A DNA stretch of 64,000 nt, from positions 1-64,000 of the forward strand of contig NZ_SDKM01000013.1 in the NCBI RefSeq assembly GCF_004519545.1, in the 5' to 3' direction. The position numbers and the translations under genes are program-made. Within the stretch, counting starts at the first letter, position 1, and every line of letters starts with the position of its first letter. The DNA is from Nocardioides guangzhouensis. Its GTDB lineage: Bacteria > Actinomycetota > Actinomycetes > Propionibacteriales > Nocardioidaceae. Under the pieces are notes generated by a model that saw nothing but the letters and a program-made list of their open reading frames with translations, was not told where the DNA came from and searched no databases. Below, one piece after another: positions 49,471 to 58,680 of the stretch.

Positions 49471-51639
49471 TCAGTCCACCCAGAAGCCGCGGCCCGACCA
49501 GTCGCCGAAGTGGTCGCGGTAGGAACCGCCGGATCCCCGGGAGCCGAGGTAGCTGCCGACCACGGCGGCGCCGAGGTCGTCGAGCTCGGGCGCGACCACC
49601 CGGCCGTCGACCCGGCGGGCCATCTGGTCGACGAACCGGGCCAGGCCGGGGTCCTCGCCGAGCCGGAAGAACGTGGTTTGGGCGCCGAAGCGCGCGGCCG
49701 CGTCGAGCTCGCGCACGCTGTAGGCGATGGTCAGCGGGTGCGGCGGGTAGGAGAACCAGACCTCCCCGTCCGGCTCGAGGTGCGAGGTGGGCTCGCCGTC
49801 GGTGACGATCAGCAGCACCGGCTGGGCGTGCGGGTGCTTGCGGAAGTGCCGGTTGGCGAGCAGCAGCGCGTGGTGCAGGTTCGTGCCCTTGTCCCAGCGG
49901 GCGTCGAGCGCGGTCAGCTGCTCGATCGGCATCACCTGGGCGTGCCGGCCGAACGCGATCACCTCGAGCGCGTCGCCGCGGAACCGGCTGGTGACCAGCT
50001 GGTGCAGGGCCAGCGCGGTGCGCTTCATGGGCACCCAGCGGCCGTCCATCGCCATCGAGAACGAGGTGTCCACGAGCAGCGCGACCGCGGCCTGGGTGCG
50101 GGCCTCGGTCTCGACGACCTCGACGTCGCTGATGTCGAGGCGGACGCGGGGGGCCCTTGGTTTCGAGACGCTCCCTGAGGAAGGCGAGGGACGAGCCTGT
50201 CTCGAAGGGCGCTCCTCAACCAGCGGACCTTCACGCTCCTCCACTGGCGGGGGTTTCGAGACGCTCGTTCCTCGCTCCTCCACCAGCGGAGGTGAGCCGG
50301 CAGGGCCCTCGGAGGCGTTGCGGAGCACGGCGTTGGTGACCGTGCGGGTCACGTCCCACGGCTCGGTGTCCCCGAACTCCCACGGCCGGGTCGCGCCGCT
50401 GCGCTCCCCCGCCGCCCCGGCGGTGCGCAGGTCGCGCTGACCCTGCCGGGCCGACATCCGGTTGGCCACGTCCTTGAGCAGCGCGCGACCGAGCTGCCGC
50501 ATCGCCTTCGGCGACAGGCGGAGCTGCCCGTCGGAGGTGCGCTTGAGGTAGCCGGACTCGCGCAGTGCCCGCTCCAATTCGGCGAGCGTCCGGGCGTCGA
50601 CGGCCGCCCTGTCGCCGAGCTGCCGGGCCAGCTTGTCCAGGTCGACGTCGTCCATGCGGGCGCCGTCGTACGACTGGCTCAGCTGGTCGGCCAGGTCGTC
50701 GAGGTCAGCCAGGTCCTGCAGCACTCCGGTGCCGTCGCCGAGCCCGAGCCCCTCCTCGCCGTCGAACCGCTCGGAGCCGCCCCAGTCCTCCCCCGGTCGG
50801 AGCGCCTGGAGGTTGCCGTCGAGGCGGTCGAGGGACTGCATCAGCTCCGGGGAGCCGAACGCCTGGGCCGCGAGCGCGTCGAGCTCGTCGCGCTGCTCCT
50901 GCGTCATCGAGTTGCGCATCCGCTGCGCGGCGGCGGCGCGCGCGGCGAGGGAGTCGAGGAGCTCGTCCATGGTCCGCGGGTTCTCGGGGAAGAAGTCCCC
51001 GTGCTTGTCCATGAACTCGCGGAACTGCTGGTCGGTGTCCTCCCCGCGGCGGTGCGCCTCCAGCAGGTCGTTGAGGTCCTGGAGCATCTCGTTGACCGCG
51101 GCCCGGTCCTCGTCGGTGGCGTTCTCGAGCGCCTGCTTCATCCCGGCGAAGCGCTGGTCGAGCATCTCGCGTCCGAGCAGGTCCTTGATCTGCTCGTAGG
51201 CCTCGCGGGCCTCGCCGCTCTGCCAGTCGTACGTCGAGAGCTCGCTGACGGCCGCCGCGGTGCTGGGCGGCAGGTTGTCGAGGCGCATCTCGCGGAACGA
51301 GCGGTCGGCGTCGTCCATCTCCACGTCGCGGGCCAGCTGCCCGCGCTCGGCGAGCAGCGCCTTGTCGAGCAGCTCGCGGACCTCCTGCATGGTGCCGTCG
51401 AGGTGGTGCCGCTGGAGCAGGTCCCGCCGACGCTCGGCGACCCGGCGGGCCAGGTCGTCCAGGCCCTGCTGGTCCTGGCCCCCGCGGCGGAGGAACTCGC
51501 GCATCGCCCGCTCCGGCGAGTACCCCGCCATCACCTCCTGGCCGATGTGGTCCAGGGCCTCGGCCAGGTCGACCGGGGGCGCGAGCGGGTCCGGGCCGCC
51601 GGTGTAGCGGCCGTAGCGGGACCGGTGCGAGCCCCTCAC
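49471..51639 (-). CDS. von Willebrand factor A-domain protein partner of a MoxR ATPase
   Basis: The 722-residue cytoplasmic protein begins with a long helical, acidic region (residues ~15-440). A VWA domain follows with the MIDAS motif DTSFSMAMDG (about residue 523), a threonine-containing KGTNLHHALLL segment and VTDGEPTSHLE. It resembles the VWA half of MoxR-VWA chaperone pairs, thought to load metals or remodel protein complexes. GTG at 51639 overlaps the last base of the MoxR gene stop, so the pair is coupled. Residues about 449-493 (PPLVEERGTSVSKPPPVEER and on) are the translation of a dispersed palindromic DNA repeat inserted in frame, between the helical region and the VWA domain. Confidence 0.88.
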   Translation of the reverse strand: MRGSHRSRYGRYTGGPDPLAPPVDLAEALDHIGQEVMAGYSPERAMREFLRRGGQDQQGLDDLARRVAERRRDLLQRHHLDGTMQEVRELLDKALLAERGQLARDVEMDDADRSFREMRLDNLPPSTAAAVSELSTYDWQSGEAREAYEQIKDLLGREMLDQRFAGMKQALENATDEDRAAVNEMLQDLNDLLEAHRRGEDTDQQFREFMDKHGDFFPENPRTMDELLDSLAARAAAAQRMRNSMTQEQRDELDALAAQAFGSPELMQSLDRLDGNLQALRPGEDWGGSERFDGEEGLGLGDGTGVLQDLADLDDLADQLSQSYDGARMDDVDLDKLARQLGDRAAVDARTLAELERALRESGYLKRTSDGQLRLSPKAMRQLGRALLKDVANRMSARQGQRDLRTAGAAGERSGATRPWEFGDTEPWDVTRTVTNAVLRNASEGPAGSPPLVEERGTSVSKPPPVEEREGPLVEERPSRQARPSPSSGSVSKPRAPRVRLDISDVEVVETEARTQAAVALLVDTSFSMAMDGRWVPMKRTALALHQLVTSRFRGDALEVIAFGRHAQVMPIEQLTALDARWDKGTNLHHALLLANRHFRKHPHAQPVLLIVTDGEPTSHLEPDGEVWFSYPPHPLTIAYSVRELDAAARFGAQTTFFRLGEDPGLARFVDQMARRVDGRVVAPELDDLGAAVVGSYLGSRGSGGSYRDHFGDWSGRGFWVD
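50159..50292. repeat. Dispersed palindromic repeat lying in-frame in the VWA gene
   Basis: ggtttcgagacgctc occurs at 50159-50173 and again at 50252-50266. Variants of gctcctcaaccagcgg lie at 50211-50226, 50234-50250 and 50273-50289. TTCGAGAC (50162-50169) pairs with GTCTCGAA (50199-50206). This composition matches a palindromic element I associate with intergenic positions in Nocardioides-like genomes. The reading frame passes through without a stop. Confidence 0.7.
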
Positions 51640-53027
51640 TATCCGTAGACCGTCTCTCCGGCGGCCGAGTCCTTGTCGACCTTGCGCGCGAGGTAGAGCC
51701 CCTCGAGCGCCAGCTCGATCGCGCTGGCGCGCTCGCCGTCGTTGTGCGCGGCCAGGGCGTCGCAGACCTGGTCGTAGAGCTCGGACTCCCCCAGCACCGG
51801 CAGCCCCGCCAGGAAGTCGCGGGCAGCGACCTGCTCACCGGTGGAGACCGACGCGCCGTCCTCGATCGCCCCCACCAGCAGCGCGAAGTCGATGCCGCGG
51901 AAGTGGCTGCGGACGGTGTCGGCGGTGGCCTTGCGGAGCAGGTGGTCGAGGATCTCGCGCTCCCGACCCTCCTCGCCGGTCTCGAACTCGACCTTGCCGC
52001 CGAGCACGTCGACCGCGGCCTCGAGGTCGACCACGCGGGCGACCGCCTCGTCCTCCCCCTGCGAGGTCGCGCGGTGCAGCGCCGAGGCGGCCATGGTCTC
52101 GGCGCCGGCGATGGAGAACCGGGCGGAGACGCCGGAGCGCTGGTCGACCGAGCCGGACTCGCGCAGGTTGCGGGTGAACCGGGCCAGGATCTCGACCAGG
52201 TGGTCGGGCACCTCCGCGACCAAGGACGCCTCCTGCCGCACCACGGCCACCTCGTCCTCGAGGGCGACCGGGTAGTGGGTGCGGATCTCGGCCCCGAACC
52301 GGTCCTTCAGCGGGGTGATGATCCGGCCGCGGTTGGTGTAGTCCTCGGGGTTGGCGCTGGCGACCACGAGCACGTCCAGCGGCAGCCTCAGCACGTAGCC
52401 GCGGATCTGGATGTCGCGCTCCTCCATCACGTTCAGCATCGCGACCTGGATCCGCTCGGCGAGGTCGGGCAGCTCGTTGATCGCGACGATGCCGCGGTGC
52501 GAGCGCGGGATCAGACCGAAGTGGATGGTCTCGGGGTCACCGAGGGTCCGCCCCTCCGCGACCTTCATCGGGTCCACGTCGCCGATCAGGTCGGCGACGG
52601 AGGTGTCCGGAGTGGCCAGCTTCTCGGCGTACCGCTCGTCGCGGTGCCGCCAGGCGACCGGCAGGTCGTCGCCGAGCTCGGCGGCCCGGCGCTGCGAGGC
52701 GTGGGTGACCGGGAGGTAGGGGTGCTCGCCGAGCTCGGATCCGTCGATCACCGGCGTCCACTCGTCGAGCAGCCCGACCAGGGTGCGCAGCAGGCGGGTC
52801 TTGCCCTGCCCCCGCTCCCCGAGCAGCACGACGTCGTGCCCGGCGAGCAGCGCCCGCTCGAGCTGAGGGATCACGGTGTCCTCGAACCCGTGCAGCCCGG
52901 GCCAGGGGTCACGCCCCTCGCGCAGCGCCGCGAGCAGGTTGGCGCGCAGCTCCTCGCGCAGGCTCTGGGCGCGGTGCCCGGTGGCGCGGAGCTCGCCGAC
53001 GGTCCTGATGGTGGGTGCGTCCGTCAC
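51639..53027 (-). CDS. MoxR-type AAA+ ATPase (magnesium chelatase subunit I-like)
   Basis: A 462-residue AAA+ ATPase: Walker A LLGERGQGKTRLLRTLVG (about residue 75), Walker B GIVAINELPDLAERIQ, sensor 1 VVASANPEDYTNRGR and the arginine-finger region KDRFGAEIRTHYP. An insertion between Walker A and B (RSHRGIV, DVDPMKVAEGRTLGDPE) is typical of the chelatase-like group. GTG at 53027 is taken as the start because a -10 TACGTT ends 7 nt upstream; the frame is open to TTG 53036. With the overlapping VWA gene it would form a remodelling complex; the substrate is unknown. It is 39 bp downstream of pheT. Confidence 0.9.
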   Translation of the reverse strand: MTDAPTIRTVGELRATGHRAQSLREELRANLLAALREGRDPWPGLHGFEDTVIPQLERALLAGHDVVLLGERGQGKTRLLRTLVGLLDEWTPVIDGSELGEHPYLPVTHASQRRAAELGDDLPVAWRHRDERYAEKLATPDTSVADLIGDVDPMKVAEGRTLGDPETIHFGLIPRSHRGIVAINELPDLAERIQVAMLNVMEERDIQIRGYVLRLPLDVLVVASANPEDYTNRGRIITPLKDRFGAEIRTHYPVALEDEVAVVRQEASLVAEVPDHLVEILARFTRNLRESGSVDQRSGVSARFSIAGAETMAASALHRATSQGEDEAVARVVDLEAAVDVLGGKVEFETGEEGREREILDHLLRKATADTVRSHFRGIDFALLVGAIEDGASVSTGEQVAARDFLAGLPVLGESELYDQVCDALAAHNDGERASAIELALEGLYLARKVDKDSAAGETVYG

Positions 53028-53040
53028 GCGCTCCAACGTA
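53028..53040 (-). promoter_or_regulatory. -10 element for a probable leaderless MoxR transcript
   Basis: On the minus strand TACGTT (53040-53035) ends 7 nt before the GTG at 53027, in the short pheT-MoxR gap. It suggests MoxR-VWA can be transcribed independently of pheST. Confidence 0.5.
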
Positions 53041-53066
53041 CTCAGCGAGCCAACCCTGGAGTGCGC

Positions 53067-55556
53067 TCACACCCGCTGGACGGCGCCCGTGCGCTCGGCC
53101 GCGGCGGCCACCGCGGCGTCGCGGGCGGCTCCGGCCTCGCCCTCCTTGAGGGTGCGGTCGGGAGCCCGGAAGCGGAGTGCGAACGCGAGCGACTTCTTGC
53201 CGGCACCGATCTGGTCGCCGGTGAAGACGTCGAACAGGCGCACCGACTCCAGCAGGTCGCCGGCCCCGTCGCGCAGCGCGGCCTCGACGTCCGCGGCCGG
53301 GACGGAGTCGTCGACGACCAGCGCGACGTCCTCCTTGGCCACCGGGTAGTCCGAGAACGTCGGTGCCGGGACCAGCGCCACGGCGTGCTCGAGCAGCGCG
53401 TCGAGGTCGATCTCGGCGGCGGCGGTGCGCGCGGGCACGCCGTACGCCGTGCACACCCGCGGGTGCAGCTCTCCGGCGTGGCCGAGGACCACGTCGCCGA
53501 CCAGGATCTCCGCGCACCGGCCGGGGTGCCACGGCGCCCTCTTCGCGGCGCGGACGGTCACCTCGACCGACAGCACCTCGGCCACCGCACGGACCGCGTC
53601 GACCGCGTCCGCCCAGCTCGCCGCCCGACCCTCGCCCCACCATCCGGGCTGCTCCCGCTCGCCGGAGACGGTGAGCGCGAGGTGCAGCGGCTGGTCGGGC
53701 AGGGCCTTGTCGAGGTCGGCGATCTCGCCCTCGGTCGGGCGCCGGTCGACGCCGTAGATCGGGGCCGGGCCGCCGCCGTGCGGCAGGGTCACGCTGGCCG
53801 CCTCGAAGAGCGCCGTCGAGGTGGCGCCGCGGCCGGCGTTGCGGGCCACCGTCTTGAGCAGGCCGGGCAGCAGGGTGGTGGTCATCGCCGGCTCCTCCGA
53901 CGACAGCGGGTTCGCCAGCCGGAGGACGGTACGGCGCTCGTCGTCGGCCGGGAGGCCCAGCGCGTCGAGGTCCTGGTCGCCGACGAACGGGAACGTGATC
54001 ACCTCGACGTACCCCTCGCCGGCCAGCGTGCGGCCCACCCGGCGCCGCAGCTTCTGGGCGCGGGTGAGGCCGCGGCCGGACGGGGCCGGGGGCAGCACCG
54101 ACGGGATGACGTCGTAGCCGACCTGCCGGACCACCTCCTCGACCAGGTCGAAGGGGTCGGTCAGGTCGGGTCGCCACGGCGGCGGGGTGACCTCGACGCC
54201 GTTGCCGTCGATCGCGAGTCCGGCCCCGATCGCGAGCAGGGACTCCTCGGCGGTCCCGTCGCTGATCTCGAACCCGGCGACGACGCCCGGGAGGGCCAGC
54301 GAGGTGCGGATCGGCTCCCGGCTCGGGGCCTCGCCGACCAGGGTGACGCCGTCGTGCACCGTGCCGCCGCCGTACGTCGTGAGCAGCTCGGCGACCCGGT
54401 CCGCGGCGATCGCGGGCAGGGTCGGGTCGACGCCGCGCTCGTTGCGCTTGCCGGCCTCCGAGGAGAGCTTGTGCCGCTTGCCGGTGCGGAACATCGAGAC
54501 CGGGTCCCAGTGGGCCGCCTCGATGACCACGTGCGTGGTGGTGCCGGACAGCTCGGTGGTGGCACCGCCCATGACGCCGGCCAGGCCGATCGGGCCGGAG
54601 TCGTCGACGATCACGAGGTCCTCGGGGTCGAGGGCGCGGTCGACGTCGTCGAGCGTGGTCACCCGCTCCCCCGGCTGCGCCCGGCGCACCCGGATCGGGC
54701 CGGCCAGCCGGTCGCCGTCGTAGCCGTGGATCGGCTGGCCGAGCTCGAGCATCACGTAGTTGGTGACGTCGACGGCCAGCGAGATCGGGCGCATCCCGGC
54801 CAGCAGGATCCGGCGTGACAGCCAGGTCGGGGTGGGCGCGGAGGGGTCGAAGCCGGTCACCGTGCGGGCGGCGAACACCGGGCAGCCGGCCGGGTCCTCG
54901 ACCAGGACCGGGTAGCCGTCGCCATTGGGTGCCGGGACCGTCCGGGCCGCCGGGTCGTGGAACGCGTCGACGTCGCCGACGGCCAGGGCCGCCTCGCGGG
55001 CCACGCCGCGCAGCGACAGCGCGTAGGCACGGTCGGGGTTGATCTCGAACTCGATGACCTCGTCGCGCAGGTGCAGCAGCTCGAAGACGTCGTCGCCGGG
55101 CTTCCCGGCGTCGGCCGGCAGCACGATGATGCCGTCGTGGTCGTCGCCGAGTCCGAGCTCGCGCGACGAGCAGATCATGCCGGCGGACACGTGCCCGTAG
55201 GTCTTGCGGGCCGAGATCTCGAACCCACCGGGGAGCACGCCGCCGGGGAGCACCACGACCACCAGGTCGCCGGGCGCGAAGTTGTGGGCTCCGCAGACGA
55301 TGCCCTGCGGCTCGCCGGTGCCGTTGGCGTCGCCGACGTCGACGGTGCACCAGTTGATGGTCTTGCCGTTCTTCTGCGGCTCCGGCTCCATCGTCAGCAC
55401 CCGGCCGATCACCAGCGGTCCGCTGATGTCGTGGCCGGGACGCTCCAGCGCCTCGAGCTTGAGGCCGAGCAGGGTGAGCCGGTGGGCGAGGTCCTCGGTG
55501 GACAGGTCGTCCGGCAGGTCGACGTACTCGCGCAGCCAGGAGAGCGGGACGCGCAT
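53067..55556 (-). CDS. pheT: Phenylalanyl-tRNA synthetase beta subunit
   Basis: The beta subunit pairs with PheS as an (alpha-beta)2 enzyme that charges tRNA-Phe; the beta chain supplies editing. The 829-residue protein starts MRVPLSWLREYVDLP, then an EMAP/OB tRNA-binding domain (GPLVIGRVL, GLGDDHDGIIVLP), B3/B4 editing domain (INPDRAYALSLRGVAREAAL), B5 domain (RTSLALPGVVAGF), catalytic-like domain and a C-terminal FDX-anticodon-binding domain (FSDYPVAKEDVALVVDD). ATG at 55556 follows the pheS stop by 4 bp. Length is normal for the family. Confidence 0.97.
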   Translation of the reverse strand: MRVPLSWLREYVDLPDDLSTEDLAHRLTLLGLKLEALERPGHDISGPLVIGRVLTMEPEPQKNGKTINWCTVDVGDANGTGEPQGIVCGAHNFAPGDLVVVVLPGGVLPGGFEISARKTYGHVSAGMICSSRELGLGDDHDGIIVLPADAGKPGDDVFELLHLRDEVIEFEINPDRAYALSLRGVAREAALAVGDVDAFHDPAARTVPAPNGDGYPVLVEDPAGCPVFAARTVTGFDPSAPTPTWLSRRILLAGMRPISLAVDVTNYVMLELGQPIHGYDGDRLAGPIRVRRAQPGERVTTLDDVDRALDPEDLVIVDDSGPIGLAGVMGGATTELSGTTTHVVIEAAHWDPVSMFRTGKRHKLSSEAGKRNERGVDPTLPAIAADRVAELLTTYGGGTVHDGVTLVGEAPSREPIRTSLALPGVVAGFEISDGTAEESLLAIGAGLAIDGNGVEVTPPPWRPDLTDPFDLVEEVVRQVGYDVIPSVLPPAPSGRGLTRAQKLRRRVGRTLAGEGYVEVITFPFVGDQDLDALGLPADDERRTVLRLANPLSSEEPAMTTTLLPGLLKTVARNAGRGATSTALFEAASVTLPHGGGPAPIYGVDRRPTEGEIADLDKALPDQPLHLALTVSGEREQPGWWGEGRAASWADAVDAVRAVAEVLSVEVTVRAAKRAPWHPGRCAEILVGDVVLGHAGELHPRVCTAYGVPARTAAAEIDLDALLEHAVALVPAPTFSDYPVAKEDVALVVDDSVPAADVEAALRDGAGDLLESVRLFDVFTGDQIGAGKKSLAFALRFRAPDRTLKEGEAGAARDAAVAAAAERTGAVQRV

Positions 55557-55560
55557 GGGG

Positions 55561-56664
55561 CTAGATCTCCGTTCCGAAGGCGGAGGAGAAGCGGACGTCC
55601 CCCTCGAAGAAGTCACGCAGGTCGCTCGCGCCGTGGCGGAACATCAGCGTGCGGTCGATGCCCATGCCGAAGGCGAACCCGGTGTAGCGGTCGGTGTCGA
55701 TTCCGCAGGCGGTGAGCACCCGCGGGTTCACGACGCCGCAGCCGCCCCACTCGATCCAGCCCTCGCCCTTGCAGGTGCGGCAGGACGCCACCGCGGGCGA
55801 CGCGCCGCGGCAGACGAAGCAGCGCAGGTCCACCTCGGCGGACGGCTCGGTGAACGGGAAGTACGACGGCCGGAAGCGGGTGGTGATCCCCTCGCCGAAG
55901 AGCTGGGTCGCGAAGTGGTCGAGGGTGCCCTTGAGGTGGGCCATGGTGATGCCCTCGTCGACGACCAGGCCCTCGACCTGGTGGAACATCGGCGAGTGCG
56001 TGGCGTCGTACTCGTCGGTGCGGAAGACCCGGCCCGGGCAGACGACGTAGATCGGCGGGGTGCGGGTGAGCATGGTGCGGGCCTGGACCGGCGAGGTGTG
56101 GGTGCGCAGCACGACGTGGTGCTCGGGCGGCTCGGTCCAGAACGTGTCCTGCATGGTGCGGGCCGGGTGGTCCGGGCCGAGGTTGAGCGCGTCGAAGTTG
56201 AGCCACTCGGCCTCGACCAGCGGTCCCTCGGCGACCTCCCAGCCCATCGCGACGAACAGGTCGGCGATGTGCTCTGACTGCAGCGTGATCGGGTGCCGCG
56301 AGCCGCGGCGGCGCCGCTCGGTGGGCAGCGTGACGTCGACGGTCTCCTCGACCAGCATCCGCTCCTCGTGCTCGACCTCGAGCACCGCGGTGCGCTCGGC
56401 GAGCGCCTTGTTCACCGCGCCGCGGGCCTGGCCGACGCGCTGGCCGGCCTCCTTGCGGGCCTGCGGGGGCAGCGCGCCGATCTCGCGGTTGGCCAGGGCC
56501 AGCGGTGAGCGATCGCCGGCGTGGTCGAGCCGGACCTGCTTGAGCGCGTCGAGGTCGGCCGCGGCGGCGATCGCCGCCAGGGCGGCGTCGCGCATCGTCT
56601 CGACCTGCTCGGCCTTCAGCGGCGTGACCTCGACGGGGTCGTAATCGGTGTTCGGACCCGACAT
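55561..56664 (-). CDS. pheS: Phenylalanyl-tRNA synthetase alpha subunit
   Basis: The 367-residue class II catalytic subunit. It has an N-terminal coiled-coil-like region, then [21 protein letters not shown], motif 2 around [22 protein letters not shown], and motif 3 [15 protein letters not shown]. Four cysteines (CFVC, CRTC) precede [16 protein letters not shown], a metal-binding-type insertion normal in actinobacterial PheS. ATG at 56664 has GGAAAGG five bases upstream. No T-box leader is seen; a minus-strand TAGACT at 56717-56712 is a possible -10. It is divergent from the DUF817 gene. Confidence 0.97.
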   Translation of the reverse strand: MSGPNTDYDPVEVTPLKAEQVETMRDAALAAIAAAADLDALKQVRLDHAGDRSPLALANREIGALPPQARKEAGQRVGQARGAVNKALAERTAVLEVEHEERMLVEETVDVTLPTERRRRGSRHPITLQSEHIADLFVAMGWEVAEGPLVEAEWLNFDALNLGPDHPARTMQDTFWTEPPEHHVVLRTHTSPVQARTMLTRTPPIYVVCPGRVFRTDEYDATHSPMFHQVEGLVVDEGITMAHLKGTLDHFATQLFGEGITTRFRPSYFPFTEPSAEVDLRCFVCRGASPAVASCRTCKGEGWIEWGGCGVVNPRVLTACGIDTDRYTGFAFGMGIDRTLMFRHGASDLRDFFEGDVRFSSAFGTEI

Positions 56665-56750
56665 GACTGCCTTTCCGGCGGGATGGGGTGTGCTGGTGCG
56701 TCTGCGGGGCAAGTCTAGGAAGACCGGCCCGGCGCGCGCGATTCGGCTCC

Positions 56751-56762
56751 TAGGGTGGGCAC
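56751..56762 (+). promoter_or_regulatory. -10 element for a probable leaderless DUF817 transcript
   Basis: TAGGGT (56751-56756) ends 6 nt before the ATG at 56763, with no Shine-Dalgarno sequence between. Confidence 0.5.
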
Positions 56763-57644
56763 ATGCCGCCCGCTGTCGCCCGCATCCGCCGCGCGACGGC
56801 ACAGCTGCTGCGGTTCGGGTGGCTGGAGGCGCAGTCGTGCGTGTTCGCGTTCGGGGTGTTCGTCGGGCTGGCGCTGGCGTTCGTCGTGCCGCTGCCGGTC
56901 GCGCGGTACGACGCCCTGCTGCTGTGGTGCCTGCTGCTCACGTTCGGCTTCTGGGCGCTGGGGCTGGAGTCGTGGCGCGAGGTGCTGGTGATCTTCGCCT
57001 TCCACGGGCTCGGCCTGGGCCTCGAGCTCTTCAAGGTGCACCAGGGCTCGTGGGTCTACCCGGGCGACGCGGTCACGATGGTCGCCGGGGTGCCGCTGTT
57101 CTCGGGCTTCATGTACGCCGCGGTGGGCTCCTACATCTGCCAGGCCTGGCGCCGGTTCGACCTGCGGGTGACCGGCTACCCGGCCGCCGCCACCACCGTG
57201 GTCGCGGTCGGGATCTATGCCAACTTCTTCACCCACCACTACATCGTCGACCTGCGTGTCCTGTGGGCCCTGGTCGGGCTGTGGGTGCTGCGCAGCTGCC
57301 ACGTGCACTACACGGTCGGCGCCGCGCGTCACCGCATGCCGCTGGCGCTGGCGTTCCTGCTGATCGGCGGCTTCCTGTGGCTGGCCGAGAACGGCGCCAC
57401 CTTCCTCGACGCGTGGAACTACCCCGGCCAGGTCGACGTCTGGGAGGCCGTGCACGTGTCCAAGCTCGGCGCCTGGGCGCTGCTGGTGACGATGAGCTTC
57501 GTGCTGGTGGCGACGGTCAAGGCACAGGAGGGGCGGCTGTACGCCGTGCCGGCACCGGAGCAGGCTGACGGGCTCAGTCCTGGCGACGGTCCTGGGCCGG
57601 CCAGTGGATCTCGATCCGGGCCCCGCCCGCCGGCGAGTCGCTGA
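56763..57644 (+). CDS. DUF817 family multipass membrane protein
   Basis: A 293-residue integral membrane protein with about eight predicted helices (for example [75 protein letters not shown]). The segments [29 protein letters not shown] and [20 protein letters not shown] match the DUF817 family as I know it. Function unknown. The C-terminal ~25 residues are Pro/Gly/Ser-rich and overlap the 3' end of the convergent histidine kinase gene by 71 bp. The start is consistent with a leaderless promoter. Confidence 0.87.
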   Translation: MPPAVARIRRATAQLLRFGWLEAQSCVFAFGVFVGLALAFVVPLPVARYDALLLWCLLLTFGFWALGLESWREVLVIFAFHGLGLGLELFKVHQGSWVYPGDAVTMVAGVPLFSGFMYAAVGSYICQAWRRFDLRVTGYPAAATTVVAVGIYANFFTHHYIVDLRVLWALVGLWVLRSCHVHYTVGAARHRMPLALAFLLIGGFLWLAENGATFLDAWNYPGQVDVWEAVHVSKLGAWALLVTMSFVLVATVKAQEGRLYAVPAPEQADGLSPGDGPGPASGSRSGPRPPASR

Positions 57645-58611
57645 TCGTCAGGGTCCCGCCGTGGGCGCGGACCAGCCCGTTTACGAGGTACATCCCGAGC
57701 CCGGAGCCACCCCGCTCGCCGTGCTTCCAGAACTTCGTGAACACCCGGCGCCGGATGTCCGGCGGGATGCCGCGTCCCGCGTCGTCCACGGTCATCAGGA
57801 CGCCCGGGAACTCGGCGTACGCCGGCAGCGGGGCCAGGGTGACGGTGACCGTCCCCTCGCCGTGCCGCACGCCGTTCTCGACGAGGTTGGTCACCACCTG
57901 CGTGAACTTGTCCGGGTCGACGGTCACGGTCGGCAGGTCGCCGTTGACCACCAGCTCCACGGAGCGAGAGGTTCCGGCGGCCACCGAGTCGACCACCCGG
58001 CCGACCAGCACCGTCGAGTCCTGCGGGCGGGGGTAGAGCGAGAGCCGCCCGGTGTCGATCCGGGCCACGTCGAGGAGCTCGGCGATCAGCCGGCTGAGCC
58101 GCTCGGAGTCGGAGTGGACGGTGGTGAGCATGAGCCGCTTCTGCTCGTCGTTGAGCTTGTCCCAGCGGTTCAGCAGCGCCTGGACGAAGCCCTTCACGCC
58201 GGTCAGCGGCGAGCGGATCTCGTGGGCGACGGTGGCCACCAGGTCGGAGCGCTCCCGGTCGAGGCGGGCCCGGCCGCGGCCGGAGCGCAGCGTGATCGCG
58301 ACCAGCTCGACCGGGTCGCGTGGAGTGGGACGGTGGATCCGCGCCGTGACCAGGACCTCCTGGCCGCTGGGCAGGGTCCACGGCTGCTCGGGGACACCGG
58401 TGCGCGTCGACAGCCCGTCGTACGGCGCGTTGTGGCTGCACCAGTCGTTGCCGTCCTGGTCCTGCAGCCGGAGCACCTCGTCGAGCGGTTGGCCGGTGGC
58501 ACCGCCGCCGAGCATGGCGCGGGCGGTGCGGTTCAGCTCGACCACGGTGCCGGCGCCGTCGGCGACCACCACCCCGTCGGGCAGCGCGTCGAGGACCCCC
58601 AGATGTGTCAC
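57574..58611 (-). CDS. Orphan cytoplasmic histidine kinase with PAS domain
   Basis: A 345-residue sensor kinase without membrane helices. A PAS domain occupies residues ~5-110 (ALPDGVVVADGAGTVVELNR). The HisKA dimerisation domain has the phospho-acceptor His in VATVAHEIRSPLTGVKGF. The HATPase domain has the N box NLVENGVRHG, G1 VDDAGRGIPP and G2 GGSGLGMYLV. GTG at 58611 is preferred as TAGATT ends 7 nt upstream (leaderless). No response regulator gene is adjacent, so its partner is elsewhere. Its last 71 bp overlap the convergent DUF817 gene. The signal is unknown. Confidence 0.9.
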   Translation of the reverse strand: MTHLGVLDALPDGVVVADGAGTVVELNRTARAMLGGGATGQPLDEVLRLQDQDGNDWCSHNAPYDGLSTRTGVPEQPWTLPSGQEVLVTARIHRPTPRDPVELVAITLRSGRGRARLDRERSDLVATVAHEIRSPLTGVKGFVQALLNRWDKLNDEQKRLMLTTVHSDSERLSRLIAELLDVARIDTGRLSLYPRPQDSTVLVGRVVDSVAAGTSRSVELVVNGDLPTVTVDPDKFTQVVTNLVENGVRHGEGTVTVTLAPLPAYAEFPGVLMTVDDAGRGIPPDIRRRVFTKFWKHGERGGSGLGMYLVNGLVRAHGGTLTISDSPAGGARIEIHWPAQDRRQD

Positions 58612-58624
58612 GTCCAGCAATCTA
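58612..58624 (-). promoter_or_regulatory. -10 element for a probable leaderless kinase transcript
   Basis: On the minus strand TAGATT (58624-58619) ends 7 nt before the GTG at 58611; no Shine-Dalgarno sequence is present. Confidence 0.5.
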
Positions 58625-58680
58625 GAACACTCTGCGTCCTGGAACACCGTGCGCCGGCCGGGACACGGCGCGCTGGTTGA

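Noticed and set aside
53363..53674. Plus-strand Arg-rich open frames within pheT
   Set aside because: Antisense shadows; pheT is intact and full length.
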